DNA from: Cupriavidus metallidurans CH34
GTDB taxonomy: Bacteria; Pseudomonadota; Gammaproteobacteria; Burkholderiales; Burkholderiaceae
Reading direction: 5' to 3'
DNA length: 64,000 bases
Assembly: GCF_000196015.1 (NCBI RefSeq)
Contig: NC_007972.2
Span: 1 to 64,000 of the forward strand
Shown: piece after piece, positions 17,874-25,768 of the stretch
How the letters are laid out: the number at the start of each line of letters is the position of its first letter
Numbering within the stretch: position 1 is the first letter of the stretch
Notes under the pieces: generated by a model
Databases searched by the model: none
What the model was told of the DNA's origin: nothing
What the model saw: only the letters and a program-made list of their open reading frames with translations
Program-made: the position numbers and the translations under genes

Positions 17874-18146
17874 ATGGCGGATGAGTTTCCGGTAGGTGTG
17901 CTGGTTCTCGACGACGCAGCTGTCTATTCCCTTCGCATCATCGACGAAGGCGGAGGCCGATATCGCGGGCGTTACGTTTGGCACAAAGGAACGGACCTCG
18001 CTTCGGTGGAGGCACTCCTTTGCGCCAAGTGGTTACCAGAAGCCGAATGGCATCGGACGTTTGGATGTTTTACTTCGGACGATGAAGTCGATTGCGCAGT
18101 TACCATCGAGATTCGAAACAAGCTGAAAAACGGTGCCACTTCTTGA
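17874..18146 (+). CDS. Hypothetical protein (90 aa)
   Basis: A 90-aa protein starting MADEFPVGVLVLDDAAVYSL with a strong ribosome site (GGGAGGGG before the ATG). It is mixed alpha/beta in character with several aromatic and glycine residues (GGGRYRGRYVWHKG). No family was recognised. It is convergent with the HNH gene, with only 10 bases between stop codons. The clear ribosome site and the fit between terminator and next gene make it likely real. Confidence 0.6.
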   Translation: MADEFPVGVLVLDDAAVYSLRIIDEGGGRYRGRYVWHKGTDLASVEALLCAKWLPEAEWHRTFGCFTSDDEVDCAVTIEIRNKLKNGATS

Positions 18147-18156
18147 GTGCACGTGC

Positions 18157-19143
18157 CTACGTCGCTTCATGATCAGCTCGAGAGGCGACACGCAGCAGCT
18201 CTTCATTGATGGCGCTCCTGTCCGGAGCATAGTGAGCGGCTCGATGGCAATTTGGGCAGATTGCAACGCAGTTCCACGCTCGGTCGCTAGTTTCGACGCC
18301 GAAAATGTGATGCACGTCCAGGAAGCTTGGAAAGGGCGCACGAATGCTGCACGTCGGATTCTCGCAGACGCCATCAGCGCGGTCCAATACCTGACGCCGG
18401 ACGCGGTCATCGCGTTTCACGTACGAGCGCTCTGCAGTCCTTCTTTCAGGGCTGTCGCTACCGGCCGCGGCAGGCGAGGGCGCCTGTAGGTCATCCAGCG
18501 TGTCGTCAATCGGACCGAAAGGCGATTCCCCTCCAACCTCCTGCAACGAGCACAAGTCGCTTACGCCAGGCCACGACCATAGGACATCCGGCACCGCGTG
18601 GGCGTCCGGTGTCCTTGTGTCCTTCAGATACAGCGTTGGGCTGCCGCCGTTTTTGGCGTGGTTCTTCCGGATTCGCCCGAGCTTTCCGGTGGCAATCAGA
18701 GACTCGCTCGTTTCGCACTGTGCTCTCCATATGCGAGGAACATCGGCAACGGGGAGAAGGGCGGCAAAATCGAAACCATCGCCTCGTGGCTGTAACAGGA
18801 GAAAATGGGTCACGCCAGATTCCATTGCTCTGTCGCGGATTTCCGAAAGCGTGAGATCCCAGTCATCGTCGGTAAGGCGTGCGCGCAGTTGGGCGGCTGA
18901 AATGGTCTCGGGCTTTCCGCGCTGATACCGCCAGCACAATCGGACTCGGGCCGAAATGCGTGTCCCTGAGGGGCTAGTCGCGCTGACGGTCTGTGATTCG
19001 GCCTCGCCTACCGGACGTCTGTTGTCGTCAACGGCAACGAAGCCCCTCGATTCAAGGAATGGCTTGACGAGATTTCGGCTACGTCGCTCTGCCTGGAGAC
19101 TTTCTTGAGTGCGAAACTGTCGTGGCTTTGTTTTGGCGTCCAT
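18157..19143 (-). CDS. HNH endonuclease-domain protein
   Basis: A 328-aa protein with a C-terminal HNH nuclease domain: CENPTC, then DVHHIFG with the metal-binding histidine pair, then CPNCHRAAHY (two zinc-binding CxxC pairs and the final His). The N-terminal 240 residues show no recognised domain and may read DNA or a partner. ATG 19143 is preferred because GGGGAAAAG lies at proper distance; ATG 19158 and an upstream frame to 19203 are alternatives. HNH proteins of this plan act as restriction-like nucleases. The location beside SIR2 and Shedu genes fits a defence role, but the target is unknown. Confidence 0.75.
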   Translation of the reverse strand: MDAKTKPRQFRTQESLQAERRSRNLVKPFLESRGFVAVDDNRRPVGEAESQTVSATSPSGTRISARVRLCWRYQRGKPETISAAQLRARLTDDDWDLTLSEIRDRAMESGVTHFLLLQPRGDGFDFAALLPVADVPRIWRAQCETSESLIATGKLGRIRKNHAKNGGSPTLYLKDTRTPDAHAVPDVLWSWPGVSDLCSLQEVGGESPFGPIDDTLDDLQAPSPAAAGSDSPERRTAERSYVKRDDRVRRQVLDRADGVCENPTCSIRAPFPSFLDVHHIFGVETSDRAWNCVAICPNCHRAAHYAPDRSAINEELLRVASRADHEAT

Positions 19144-19278
19144 TGTGCTTTTCCCCATTATTGCAGGGTACGTATCGACCGGCAGGAACGCTCCGGACCT
19201 CAACTTTTTCTTGACTTGAGCCGATAGTAAATAGACTGCGTAATGCAGTACTTGTCAACTAAGAAAACGGAAAAAATC

Positions 19279-19764
19279 ATGAAGAAGACACTCCTGTTTG
19301 CGGGCCTCCTGTCTGGCTCGGCAGCGGTGATGGCGGCAAACGTGGGCACACCGTCCATGACACTCTCGATCGAAACCCCTTCGGGGAAGCAAGAAGCGTT
19401 GGTGTCGACGCTCGCGCCTTCGGTCACCTCTAATGGCAGGACGATTAGCTACGCACGATCCTGCAAGGTGGATGGCAGCGGTAAGCCGAGCATCGAGCGT
19501 GCCACGGTTTTCGAAGGAACGACGGTCACAGTGCATCCCAAGCAAATCAACGATGGGACGCGCGTGATTGCGAACGTTGTCGCAGTCAACACGCGCCTTC
19601 GCAAGATGGACAAGGTGGAGCAGGGGGGCTGCTACATCGAGCTGCCGGACGTTGATAGCGCCAGCGCCGAGAGCCATTTCAACCTGGCCAGCGGCAAGTC
19701 GGAATCGATGTCGCTTAGTGGATCGAACGGAGCGTCCCTGAAGGTGACCGTTCAGCTGCCGTAA
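19279..19764 (+). CDS. Secreted periplasmic hypothetical protein
   Basis: A 161-aa protein with a clear signal peptide (MKKTLLFAGLLSGSAAVMA, cleavage after AMA-like MAA). The mature part is beta-rich with two cysteines (SCKVDG and GGCYIEL) likely to form a disulfide. The ATG at 19279 is chosen over 19243 because it begins the signal peptide and has GGAAAA before it. Followed by a strong hairpin. No family was recognised; the compact, disulfide-containing fold suggests an envelope protein. Confidence 0.65.
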   Translation: MKKTLLFAGLLSGSAAVMAANVGTPSMTLSIETPSGKQEALVSTLAPSVTSNGRTISYARSCKVDGSGKPSIERATVFEGTTVTVHPKQINDGTRVIANVVAVNTRLRKMDKVEQGGCYIELPDVDSASAESHFNLASGKSESMSLSGSNGASLKVTVQLP

Positions 19765-19775
19765 CGAAGTCGAGG

Positions 19776-19799
19776 GGATGGCCGCACGAGCGGCCATCC
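19776..19799 (+). terminator. Hairpin after the secreted protein gene
   Basis: GGATGGCCGC-ACGA-GCGGCCATCC, a perfect 10-bp stem with a 4-base loop, starts 11 bases after the stop. There is no T-run, so termination strength is uncertain. Confidence 0.6.
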
Positions 19800-19885
19800 A
19801 GCCGGATTTGCATGGCGACGACCAAGCTCGGCGAAATGGACACCAACCCTGCGCATTCACTGCGCATCAGGATCCGAGATTCTTT

Positions 19886-20917
19886 ATGACAGACCTCCAA
19901 GTTGTTGAGCCGCAGCAGCTAGAGCTTGGCGTATCGTCAGGCATGCTGGAAGCATCTGCGGCCCTCTGCGCTTTGAAGATCACCCTTGACAGACATGCGC
20001 GCCGCTTTGTTGGTCAGGCCTACCTGAATGATTGGATGGGAGGACCGGGGACGTGCGCCTTTTGGGGTGACGAGTTCCTGGAGGTTGTAATCCCGTTCTT
20101 GAGGTGGGAGGATGGCCATAGCCGGCCTTTCCAGGCCTTTGTCGATCCCAGGTTCGTGTTGGGGGCGAGTATCAAGGGAAAACCGGAAGACATAGCTGCT
20201 GCTGAAGTCCCTAGCCGTATCAAGAAATATGCGGAAACGTTCGGTTCGATAGATAACGTCCACTACATCTGGTATCGCGCTTTGGGGATTCTCTGCGCGC
20301 ACGAGGGAAAACACCGTGTCGCGTTCATGCGTGCCCACGACCAGCCTGCAATTGCTGCGTGGGTGAGTGAAGCGATGTACCCTGACGCAGACCGCATTAC
20401 CATCGTTAAGCCAGATGAGGGGGAGGAATGGCTGGCGATATTGGATGGACGATACGTGCAAGTTCTCAGACGGCCAGAGGTATCGAGCGCGATGATGCGC
20501 GCTTATGGCGTGAAAGAAGCTCGCTGGCGCGAGCTCGTCGACATGCCCGACAAGGACCTAGTCATACAAGCCGTTCGTCAACGTAATTTTCATAACCAGC
20601 CCCGCAGTTCGGCTGAGGAAGACAGGGCTCTTGACCTTGATGAGCTCGCCCGCAAGGAGCGATCAGATGCGGAGTTGGTTTCCCGAACTATCCACGATAT
20701 CGAACCCTTCAGGCTTGACTGGAAGCGCTACTGGTTTCCGGTCATTGCCTGCATGGTGGTAGGAATTCTTTTGAAGCTATTTGATAGTCCCAAGACCGAT
20801 GAGCCAGCCCTGGTGTTGCTCGGTGTGGCCTGTGGATTAGCTGCGAGCATGTCGTTGCTCAAGTTTTGGGGACCACGCTCGGTGGCCGGGAGAAGCCGTG
20901 CATTTTGGCGACCTTAG
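19886..20917 (+). CDS. Hypothetical protein with two C-terminal membrane segments
   Basis: A 343-aa protein. The large N-terminal soluble part (residues 1-275) contains a HEGKHRVAFMRAH segment resembling the basic patch of ParB/Srx-like folds (GxHR) and a long charged helix before the membrane part. Two membrane segments lie near the C-terminus (YWFPVIACMVVGILLKLF and ALVLLGVACGLAASMSLLKF). The start MTDLQVVEP has AGGAT upstream; the frame itself opens at 19778 but that part overlaps the hairpin. Convergent with a small membrane protein gene. The function is unknown. Confidence 0.6.
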   Translation: MTDLQVVEPQQLELGVSSGMLEASAALCALKITLDRHARRFVGQAYLNDWMGGPGTCAFWGDEFLEVVIPFLRWEDGHSRPFQAFVDPRFVLGASIKGKPEDIAAAEVPSRIKKYAETFGSIDNVHYIWYRALGILCAHEGKHRVAFMRAHDQPAIAAWVSEAMYPDADRITIVKPDEGEEWLAILDGRYVQVLRRPEVSSAMMRAYGVKEARWRELVDMPDKDLVIQAVRQRNFHNQPRSSAEEDRALDLDELARKERSDAELVSRTIHDIEPFRLDWKRYWFPVIACMVVGILLKLFDSPKTDEPALVLLGVACGLAASMSLLKFWGPRSVAGRSRAFWRP

Positions 20918-20974
20918 GTAAGTGTCAACGCCAATCCGCTCGGCTCTGAGCCTTTCGCGATGGTGGCATGGCAA

Positions 20975-21325
20975 TCACCCGATGAAGTGCTTCCACAAGA
21001 GATAGCCCGCCAATGCCAGTATGCCGAGCAGCACGCCAAGAATGCCATATTCACTTTGAATCGGCCGATTCCCTGATGACGGCGCCTTATCGCGCGTGTA
21101 ATGGCGCTGAGCCCGCACGACGTCTTTGACTTCCTCGGAGGTTGGAAGGGCTATCCGGCTACGGGCGCTTCGCTGAGCTTCTCGTAGTGCAGCGATTTCG
21201 AGCTTAAGTTTCTCGATCTCCAAGGCGGTCTTCCGAGCTGACCATACTTGAATCAAGAAGCCGACGCTGCTTGCAGCGGAGGTCGCACCAGCTACGAACA
21301 AAATCCAGAAGTTTTCAACGGTCAT
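20975..21325 (-). CDS. Small membrane protein with coiled coil
   Basis: A 116-aa protein with an N-terminal membrane segment (FWILFVAGATSAASSVGFLIQVW), a short coiled coil (ALEIEKLKLEIAALREAQ) and a C-terminal membrane segment (YGILGVLLGILALAGYLLW). The layout is a hairpin through the inner membrane with a cytoplasmic or periplasmic helix. It is the last gene before the IS1071 left end, whose first base is about 140 bases away. Small two-helix proteins like this occur as accessory membrane effectors, but no family was recognised. Confidence 0.55.
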   Translation of the reverse strand: MTVENFWILFVAGATSAASSVGFLIQVWSARKTALEIEKLKLEIAALREAQRSARSRIALPTSEEVKDVVRAQRHYTRDKAPSSGNRPIQSEYGILGVLLGILALAGYLLWKHFIG

Positions 21326-21467
21326 GAATACCTGCGTGATGTACTAAGCCTCATGGTCGGACCTGGGCTGGTGAGCGTTGTGCTCCACGCGTTGTGTGTG
21401 GCGCAGGGCAGGGATCCGCCTATATGTCTGCGGTGTTCTCTGTTGATTTGCGCGTGCGTGGAGGCAT

Positions 21468-21577
21468 GGGGTCTCCTCGTTTTCAGTGCAATAAGTGACG
21501 GTACGCAAAGCTAGCACTGGCGCGGGGGTGGTCTGGGTAGACCGTTGATTTCATTGACTTTCCTGTTCGCTTTGTAA
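21468..21577. repeat. IS1071 left terminal inverted repeat
   Basis: Begins GGGGTCTCCTCG. From 21489 the sequence matches the reverse complement of 28087-28172 over about 85 bases with only a few mismatches (shared parts include CAATAAGTGACGGTACG and GTTGATTTCATTGACTTTCC). Confidence 0.9.
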
Positions 21578-21612
21578 ACGGGTATGGTGGCCTCCCACTT
21601 TTGAGGTTCACG

Positions 21613-22251
21613 ATGCAGGGTTGGCACACAACGTTTTTGGGGATGCGTGGGCTCCCCCGCGATATCAGCGACTTCGAGATGAAGGCATTTTTCACCTTCG
21701 ATGGTGCCGAGCGCGACGCAATCAATGCACGCCGAGGTGATTCCCACAAGCTTGGTCTGGCGCTCCATATTGGTTTCCTGCGCATGAGTGGGCGTTTGCT
21801 CGGTGCCTTTCGGGTAATTCCAGTAGCCTTGTGGCGCCACCTTGGCAACGAGCTTGGCATTGCAGCACCAGAAGTCGCCTCGCTGAGAGCCATGTATGAA
21901 CGCGGGCGCACGCTATTCGATCACCAACAAGTAGCCTGCACGGTCCTTGGATTCCAGTGGATGAGCGAGCACCAGCGCCGCTCACTGGTACGTGAACTGC
22001 GCGACGAAGTGGCGCGCTGCGCCGACCGCGATCAGCTACTCGTGCGGGCGCGTCAATGGCTGTACAAGAACAAGCTGGTGATCGTGCACGAGCGGGCAAT
22101 TCGGACACTGATTGCGGCGGCACTTGCCCAGCTTGAAGTTGAAACAGGCACCGCCATCGCCGCCAGCGTTGATCCAGCAACACTTGATCGCTGGCGAGCC
22201 TCAGTTTCAGAGCTGCGCCCAGATGGACAAACCCAGCAGAGTTGGCTATGG
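21613..22251 (+). pseudogene. tnpA: tnpA of the IS1071-like element, 5' part
   Basis: N-terminal about 213 codons of the transposase (MQGWHTTFLGMRGLPRDISD..., the DUF4158 DNA-binding region). The reading frame runs into the inserted element after SWLW. Joining it to 25774 restores SWLWAAPAKHSTRQ, which aligns with QQWLWAVPLRSSTHQ in the related transposase at 61544-64000. This shows the interruption is a clean insertion. ATG 21613 is preferred over a TTG at 21601. Confidence 0.9.
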
Positions 22252-22263
22252 TGTGCATAAGCA
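22252..22263. repeat. Left terminal inverted repeat of the inserted element
   Basis: TGTGCATAAGCA; matches the right end at 10 of 12 positions. Confidence 0.8.
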
Positions 22264-22323
22264 GCTTTCGTGATGCCGAAAGCGTGGGGATTTGAGCAAG
22301 AACGGTGATGGACGCTGGAGGGG

Positions 22324-22360
22324 TTCCCTCAGGGAGCGTGCATGCACGCGCCTGAGGGAA
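22324..22360. promoter_or_regulatory. 37-bp near-perfect palindrome before the first gene of the element
   Basis: Outer arms TTCCCTCAGG and CCTGAGGGAA enclose the perfect 14-bp palindrome GCGTGCATGCACGC. The palindrome ends just before the ATG at 22362. It could fold in mRNA and hide the start, or be a repressor site. Confidence 0.6.
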
Positions 22361-22361
22361 G

Positions 22362-22931
22362 ATGTCGCCTTTATTGTGTCGAGCAATGAAGGAGACCTCA
22401 GCAGTGTGCCATGCCTTGCTACAAACGCCAGCGTTTTTTGCCCTGTTGCGCCGGATCGACGAAGACTTGATGAAGGTGGCGCGAGACAGGGGCTGCTGCC
22501 ATTGCGGCTCTGTGCTGCACAGTGCCAACTATCCGCGTAAGCCGCGCGGATGCCCACCGGCAGCACACCCGGACTGCAATACGCGCCTGAGCCTGTGCTG
22601 TGCCGGATGCCGCAAACGCATGACGCCCGATTCGGTGCGCTTTCTCGGCCGGCGTGTCTGGCTGGCCATTGTCCTGGTACTGCGATCGAGCCGTGCCACT
22701 GGCGCCTGCCTGGACGGCCTGCCGGCGATCAGTTGGGCCACGCTCAAGCGCTGGCGTCAGTGGTGGACCGAGACCTTCCCCAAGACCCCCGTCGGTCGGT
22801 GGCTGCGTGGCCTCATCCCGCCAACGCCCGAGCCGTTCATCTATCCCGACTGCCTGCTGCAATCGGTCGAGCACGACAGCGAAGACGAGCGTCTGGCCGC
22901 GGTGTTGCTTCTGCTGCTGGGCCCGGCCTGA
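22362..22931 (+). CDS. Zinc-finger accessory protein of the element
   Basis: A 189-aa protein with cysteine pairs CCHCG near residue 45, then DC...CCAGC (about 69-82), consistent with a zinc ribbon. The following RMTPDSVRFLGRRVWLA segment resembles the region after the zinc ribbon in IS1-like and IS1595-like transposition proteins. A WATLKRWRQWW helix may bind DNA. The start is uncertain: 22362 is so close to the palindrome that its ribosome site would be buried, and ATG 22386 is an alternative. First of four co-directional genes in the element; probably a target- or end-binding partner. Confidence 0.7.
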   Translation: MSPLLCRAMKETSAVCHALLQTPAFFALLRRIDEDLMKVARDRGCCHCGSVLHSANYPRKPRGCPPAAHPDCNTRLSLCCAGCRKRMTPDSVRFLGRRVWLAIVLVLRSSRATGACLDGLPAISWATLKRWRQWWTETFPKTPVGRWLRGLIPPTPEPFIYPDCLLQSVEHDSEDERLAAVLLLLLGPA

Positions 22932-23042
22932 CCACGCTGGCTGAGGGATGCGCCAGATAGGGGAATCTCCCGCAGAACATGTCGATGGCGGGTCACCCGC
23001 ACTGCCCGTAGCCTGCTCCCGTTATCCCCCCAACGGAGAGTC

Positions 23043-24482
23043 ATGTCACTATCGATTGATCATCGCAACCGATGGGCGCGCTTGCGCTTCTCGGTCATTG
23101 GCCCTTTGCTGGCTTCGCCGCCTGCCAAAGGAGAATTGCAGCAAGCGTTCCAGGCACTGGCCGCCAAGGTCTGGCGGCACCCCATCACCGGCGCCGACGT
23201 TCAGTTCGGCGCGTCTTCCATCGAACGCTGGTATTACCGGGCCCGTCACGTCCAGGATCCGGTCGATCAACTCAAGAACCGACTGCGCGACGATTGCGGC
23301 CACTTCGTCAGTCTGAGCCCAGCCATCATCGAAGCGCTGGTCGAGCAGTACCGTCAGCACCCCGGCTGGACCATGCAGTTGCATTACGACAACCTGCGCG
23401 TCGCGACCAAGGATGGCCCGGACACGCTGCCGTCCTACACCACGGTGTGCCGGTATCTGAAGGCGCAGGGTCTGGTGCGCAAGCCAACCCCGCGCTCGAG
23501 CACGGATGGGGCCATCGCTGCTGCGGCTCGCCGCGAGGCACGCGAGGTGCGTAGCTACGAGGTCGACCACGTGGCCGCGCTCTGGCACCTGGACTTCCAC
23601 CATGGTTCGCGCAAGGTGCTCACCCCCGATGGGCAGTGGCACAAGCCGCTGCTGCTCTGCATTATGGACGACCATTCGCGGCTGGTCTGCCACCTGCAGT
23701 GGTTCCTCGACGAGACCACTGCCTCGCTGGTGCACGGCGTCTCGCAGGCGATCATGAAGCGAGGGCTGCCGCGGGCCATCATGACCGATAACGGCGCAGC
23801 CATGATGGCCGACGAGTTCGTCGAGGGGCTGGCCAGTCTGGGCATCCTGCACCAGACTACCTTGCCCTACAGCCCATACCAGAATGCCAAGCAGGAACGC
23901 TTCTGGGGACAGCTCGAGTCCCGGCTGATGGCCATGCTCGAAGGTGAGTCGCACCTCACCCTGGAGCAATTGAACCTCGCCACGCAGGCCTGGGTCGAGC
24001 AGGAATACCACCACAAGGAACACGCCGAACTCGAGGCGACGCCTCTGCAGCGCTACCTGTCCTGTGCCGACGTCTCGCGCCCCAGTCCCGAGGCGCTGGC
24101 CTTGCGCCGGGCCTTCCGTATCCGCCAGCATCGCCGCCAGCGCAGAACCGACGGCACCTTCACGTTGGACGGCGTGCGCTTCGAGATCCCCGGCGCTTAC
24201 CGCCACCTCGAGCAAGTCTGCCTGAGCTACGCGCGCTGGGATCTCTCCCAAGTCGACCTGATCGATGCGCGCATCGGCGCGATCCTGGCCGCCGTGTTCC
24301 CGCTGGACAAGTCTGCCAATGCCGACGCACGGCGCGCGCATCTCACGGCCAAGGGTGCCTCGCCTGCTAACGAGGAACCCGCGCAGGCTGGCACTGCGCC
24401 GCTGCTGCGTCAGTTGCTCGCCGAACACGCCGCCACCGGCCTGCCGCCGGCCTATCTCCCACCCGCACCCACCAAGCTATGA
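23043..24482 (+). CDS. DDE (rve) transposase of the TniA/Mu type
   Basis: A 479-aa transposase with an integrase-core (rve) domain. Catalytic residues are visible as D184 in WHLDFHHG, D249 in IMTDNGA and E285 in NAKQERFWGQ, with exactly 35 residues between the last two (D-35-E). The N-terminal 150 residues contain two helix-turn-helix-like stretches for end binding; a beta-barrel-like domain follows the core. The stop overlaps the ATPase start by 4 bases. The transposase/ATPase pair is analogous to TniA/TniB and IstA/IstB. Confidence 0.9.
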   Translation: MSLSIDHRNRWARLRFSVIGPLLASPPAKGELQQAFQALAAKVWRHPITGADVQFGASSIERWYYRARHVQDPVDQLKNRLRDDCGHFVSLSPAIIEALVEQYRQHPGWTMQLHYDNLRVATKDGPDTLPSYTTVCRYLKAQGLVRKPTPRSSTDGAIAAAARREAREVRSYEVDHVAALWHLDFHHGSRKVLTPDGQWHKPLLLCIMDDHSRLVCHLQWFLDETTASLVHGVSQAIMKRGLPRAIMTDNGAAMMADEFVEGLASLGILHQTTLPYSPYQNAKQERFWGQLESRLMAMLEGESHLTLEQLNLATQAWVEQEYHHKEHAELEATPLQRYLSCADVSRPSPEALALRRAFRIRQHRRQRRTDGTFTLDGVRFEIPGAYRHLEQVCLSYARWDLSQVDLIDARIGAILAAVFPLDKSANADARRAHLTAKGASPANEEPAQAGTAPLLRQLLAEHAATGLPPAYLPPAPTKL

Positions 24483-25312
24483 ATCAACCCAACCTGCTGG
24501 CCTTGTACGGTCTGAAGTTCAACCCCTTCGCCCAGGACATCCCCGTCGAGGCCGTGTTCGTGCCACCCAAGCTCGATCACTTCTGCTGGCGCATTGAGAA
24601 CGGTATGGCCCGCGAAGGCGGCTTCGCCATGGTGCATGGCGACCCCGGTTGCGGCAAGAGCGTCACGCTGCGCCTGCTCCATCAGCGCCTCATGCGCGTC
24701 CCCGATCTGATGGTCGGCTCGATCGCTCACCCACAGAGCAATCTGGCGGACTTCTATCGCGAGCTCAGCGACATCTTTACCGTACCGCTCAAGCCCCACA
24801 ATCGCTGGGGCGGCTTCAAGGCGCTGCGCGAGCGCTGGCTCACCCACATGGAGGCCAGCCGCCGCCGCTGCGTGCTGCTCATCGATGAAGCCCAGGAGAT
24901 GGCGGTGCCAGCCCTCTCGGAACTGCGCCTGCTCGCACAGGCACGCTTCGACTCGCAATTGCTGCTGTGCGTGGTGCTTGCCGGCGACGCTCGCCTGCCG
25001 GAGAAGTTCAGCCGCGAGGACCTGATCCCGCTGGGCAGCCGCATCCGCTGCCGTCTGGCGCTGGAGAGTGCGAGCATCGACGAGCTGCAGGCCTGCCTGG
25101 ACCACTTGCTGGCCGCCGCCGGCAACGCCACCCTGATGACCATGCCATTGCGCCAGACCCTGTGTGAGCACGCCGCCGGCAATTACCGCATCCTGATGAA
25201 CCTGGCGGGCGAGCTTCTGGCCCAGGCCGCGCAGCGGGAGCTACCGCAGATCGACGAGAAGCTCTATCTGGAAACCTACAGCGCAACCCTGAACCGCCGC
25301 GCCAGGCGGTGA
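24479..25312 (+). CDS. AAA ATPase (ExeA/TniB-like) of the element
   Basis: A 277-aa ATPase with Walker A GDPGCGKS (54-61) and Walker B VLLIDEAQE (132-140), and LGSRIRCRLAL as the arginine-finger region. It starts with NLLALYGLKFNPFAQD, typical of ExeA-like AAA proteins. In Mu, Tn7 and Tn402 systems the equivalent ATPase (MuB, TnsC, TniB) selects the target and activates the transposase. The coupled translation with the transposase supports that role here. Confidence 0.9.
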   Translation: MNQPNLLALYGLKFNPFAQDIPVEAVFVPPKLDHFCWRIENGMAREGGFAMVHGDPGCGKSVTLRLLHQRLMRVPDLMVGSIAHPQSNLADFYRELSDIFTVPLKPHNRWGGFKALRERWLTHMEASRRRCVLLIDEAQEMAVPALSELRLLAQARFDSQLLLCVVLAGDARLPEKFSREDLIPLGSRIRCRLALESASIDELQACLDHLLAAAGNATLMTMPLRQTLCEHAAGNYRILMNLAGELLAQAAQRELPQIDEKLYLETYSATLNRRARR

Positions 25313-25365
25313 GTGGCGCCGTTGGCCATCGCCGCCACGTCCATCAACACAACGACGACATCACC

Positions 25366-25581
25366 ATGACCTTCCACCAGCCATCCGGCATCGCCCAGGG
25401 GCTGCCCCTGCTCATTGATGCCAACTGGACGCCCGCGCAGGCCTGGGCTGTGATCGAATTGCTCGACGATCTGCGCGACCGTCTGCATGCTCACTATCAA
25501 TTGGCCTTGGCCCAGTGGCTGGCCGAAGATCGGCAGGAGCATCCTGATGGCCTTGGCGATCTCGCAGATAACGACTTCTGA
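25366..25581 (+). CDS. Small accessory protein of the element
   Basis: A 71-aa acidic helical protein (MTFHQPSGIAQGLPLLIDAN...). WTPAQAWAVIELLDDLRDRL suggests a helix-rich interaction module. Fourth gene in the same direction, ending before a strong hairpin, so it belongs to the element rather than to IS1071. The role is unknown. Confidence 0.65.
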   Translation: MTFHQPSGIAQGLPLLIDANWTPAQAWAVIELLDDLRDRLHAHYQLALAQWLAEDRQEHPDGLGDLADNDF

Positions 25582-25585
25582 TCCA

Positions 25586-25616
25586 GTAACAAGGGGCCCG
25601 CCGGGCCCCTTGTTAC
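25586..25616 (+). terminator. Strong hairpin closing the element's operon
   Basis: GTAACAAGGGGCCC-GCC-GGGCCCCTTGTTAC is a perfect 14-bp stem with a 3-base loop, 4 bases after the last gene. It lacks a T-run but is very stable and would also shield the right end from read-through. Confidence 0.7.
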
Positions 25617-25756
25617 ATCAGTGCCGCTGCTCCGCATCCGGTCCACCGCGATAGATCGCCACGTCCATCAGCGTTGCCCGACGGCACGCAACATTGGTGA
25701 TGGACGGTGCCGCAGCCGACCATCAATTACCGTGCTCGCGCATCCATCGAATCTCG

Positions 25757-25768
25757 TGCTCACGCACA
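25757..25768. repeat. Right terminal inverted repeat of the inserted element
   Basis: TGCTCACGCACA, the reverse complement of TGTGCGTGAGCA; pairs with the left end at 22252-22263. Confidence 0.8.

Larger units (their letters stand above)
22252..25768 (+). mobile_element. TniAB-like transposable element inserted in IS1071 tnpA
   Basis: A 3517-bp element with four genes: a zinc-finger protein, a DDE (rve) transposase, an AAA ATPase and a 71-aa protein. The ends start TGTGC(A/G)T(A/G)AGCA and finish in CA, as in Mu, Tn7 and Tn402/Tn5053 relatives. A 5-bp direct repeat TATGG flanks it (22247-22251 and 25769-25773). Removing the element plus one copy restores the transposase frame. Short GATGGACG-like repeats recur inside both ends, suggesting several transposase binding sites. 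No mercury or other cargo is present. Confidence 0.85.

Noticed and set aside
23049..24428. A 459-codon minus-strand frame
   Set aside because: It lies wholly opposite the DDE transposase, which has clear catalytic motifs; GC-rich genes often give such long antisense frames.
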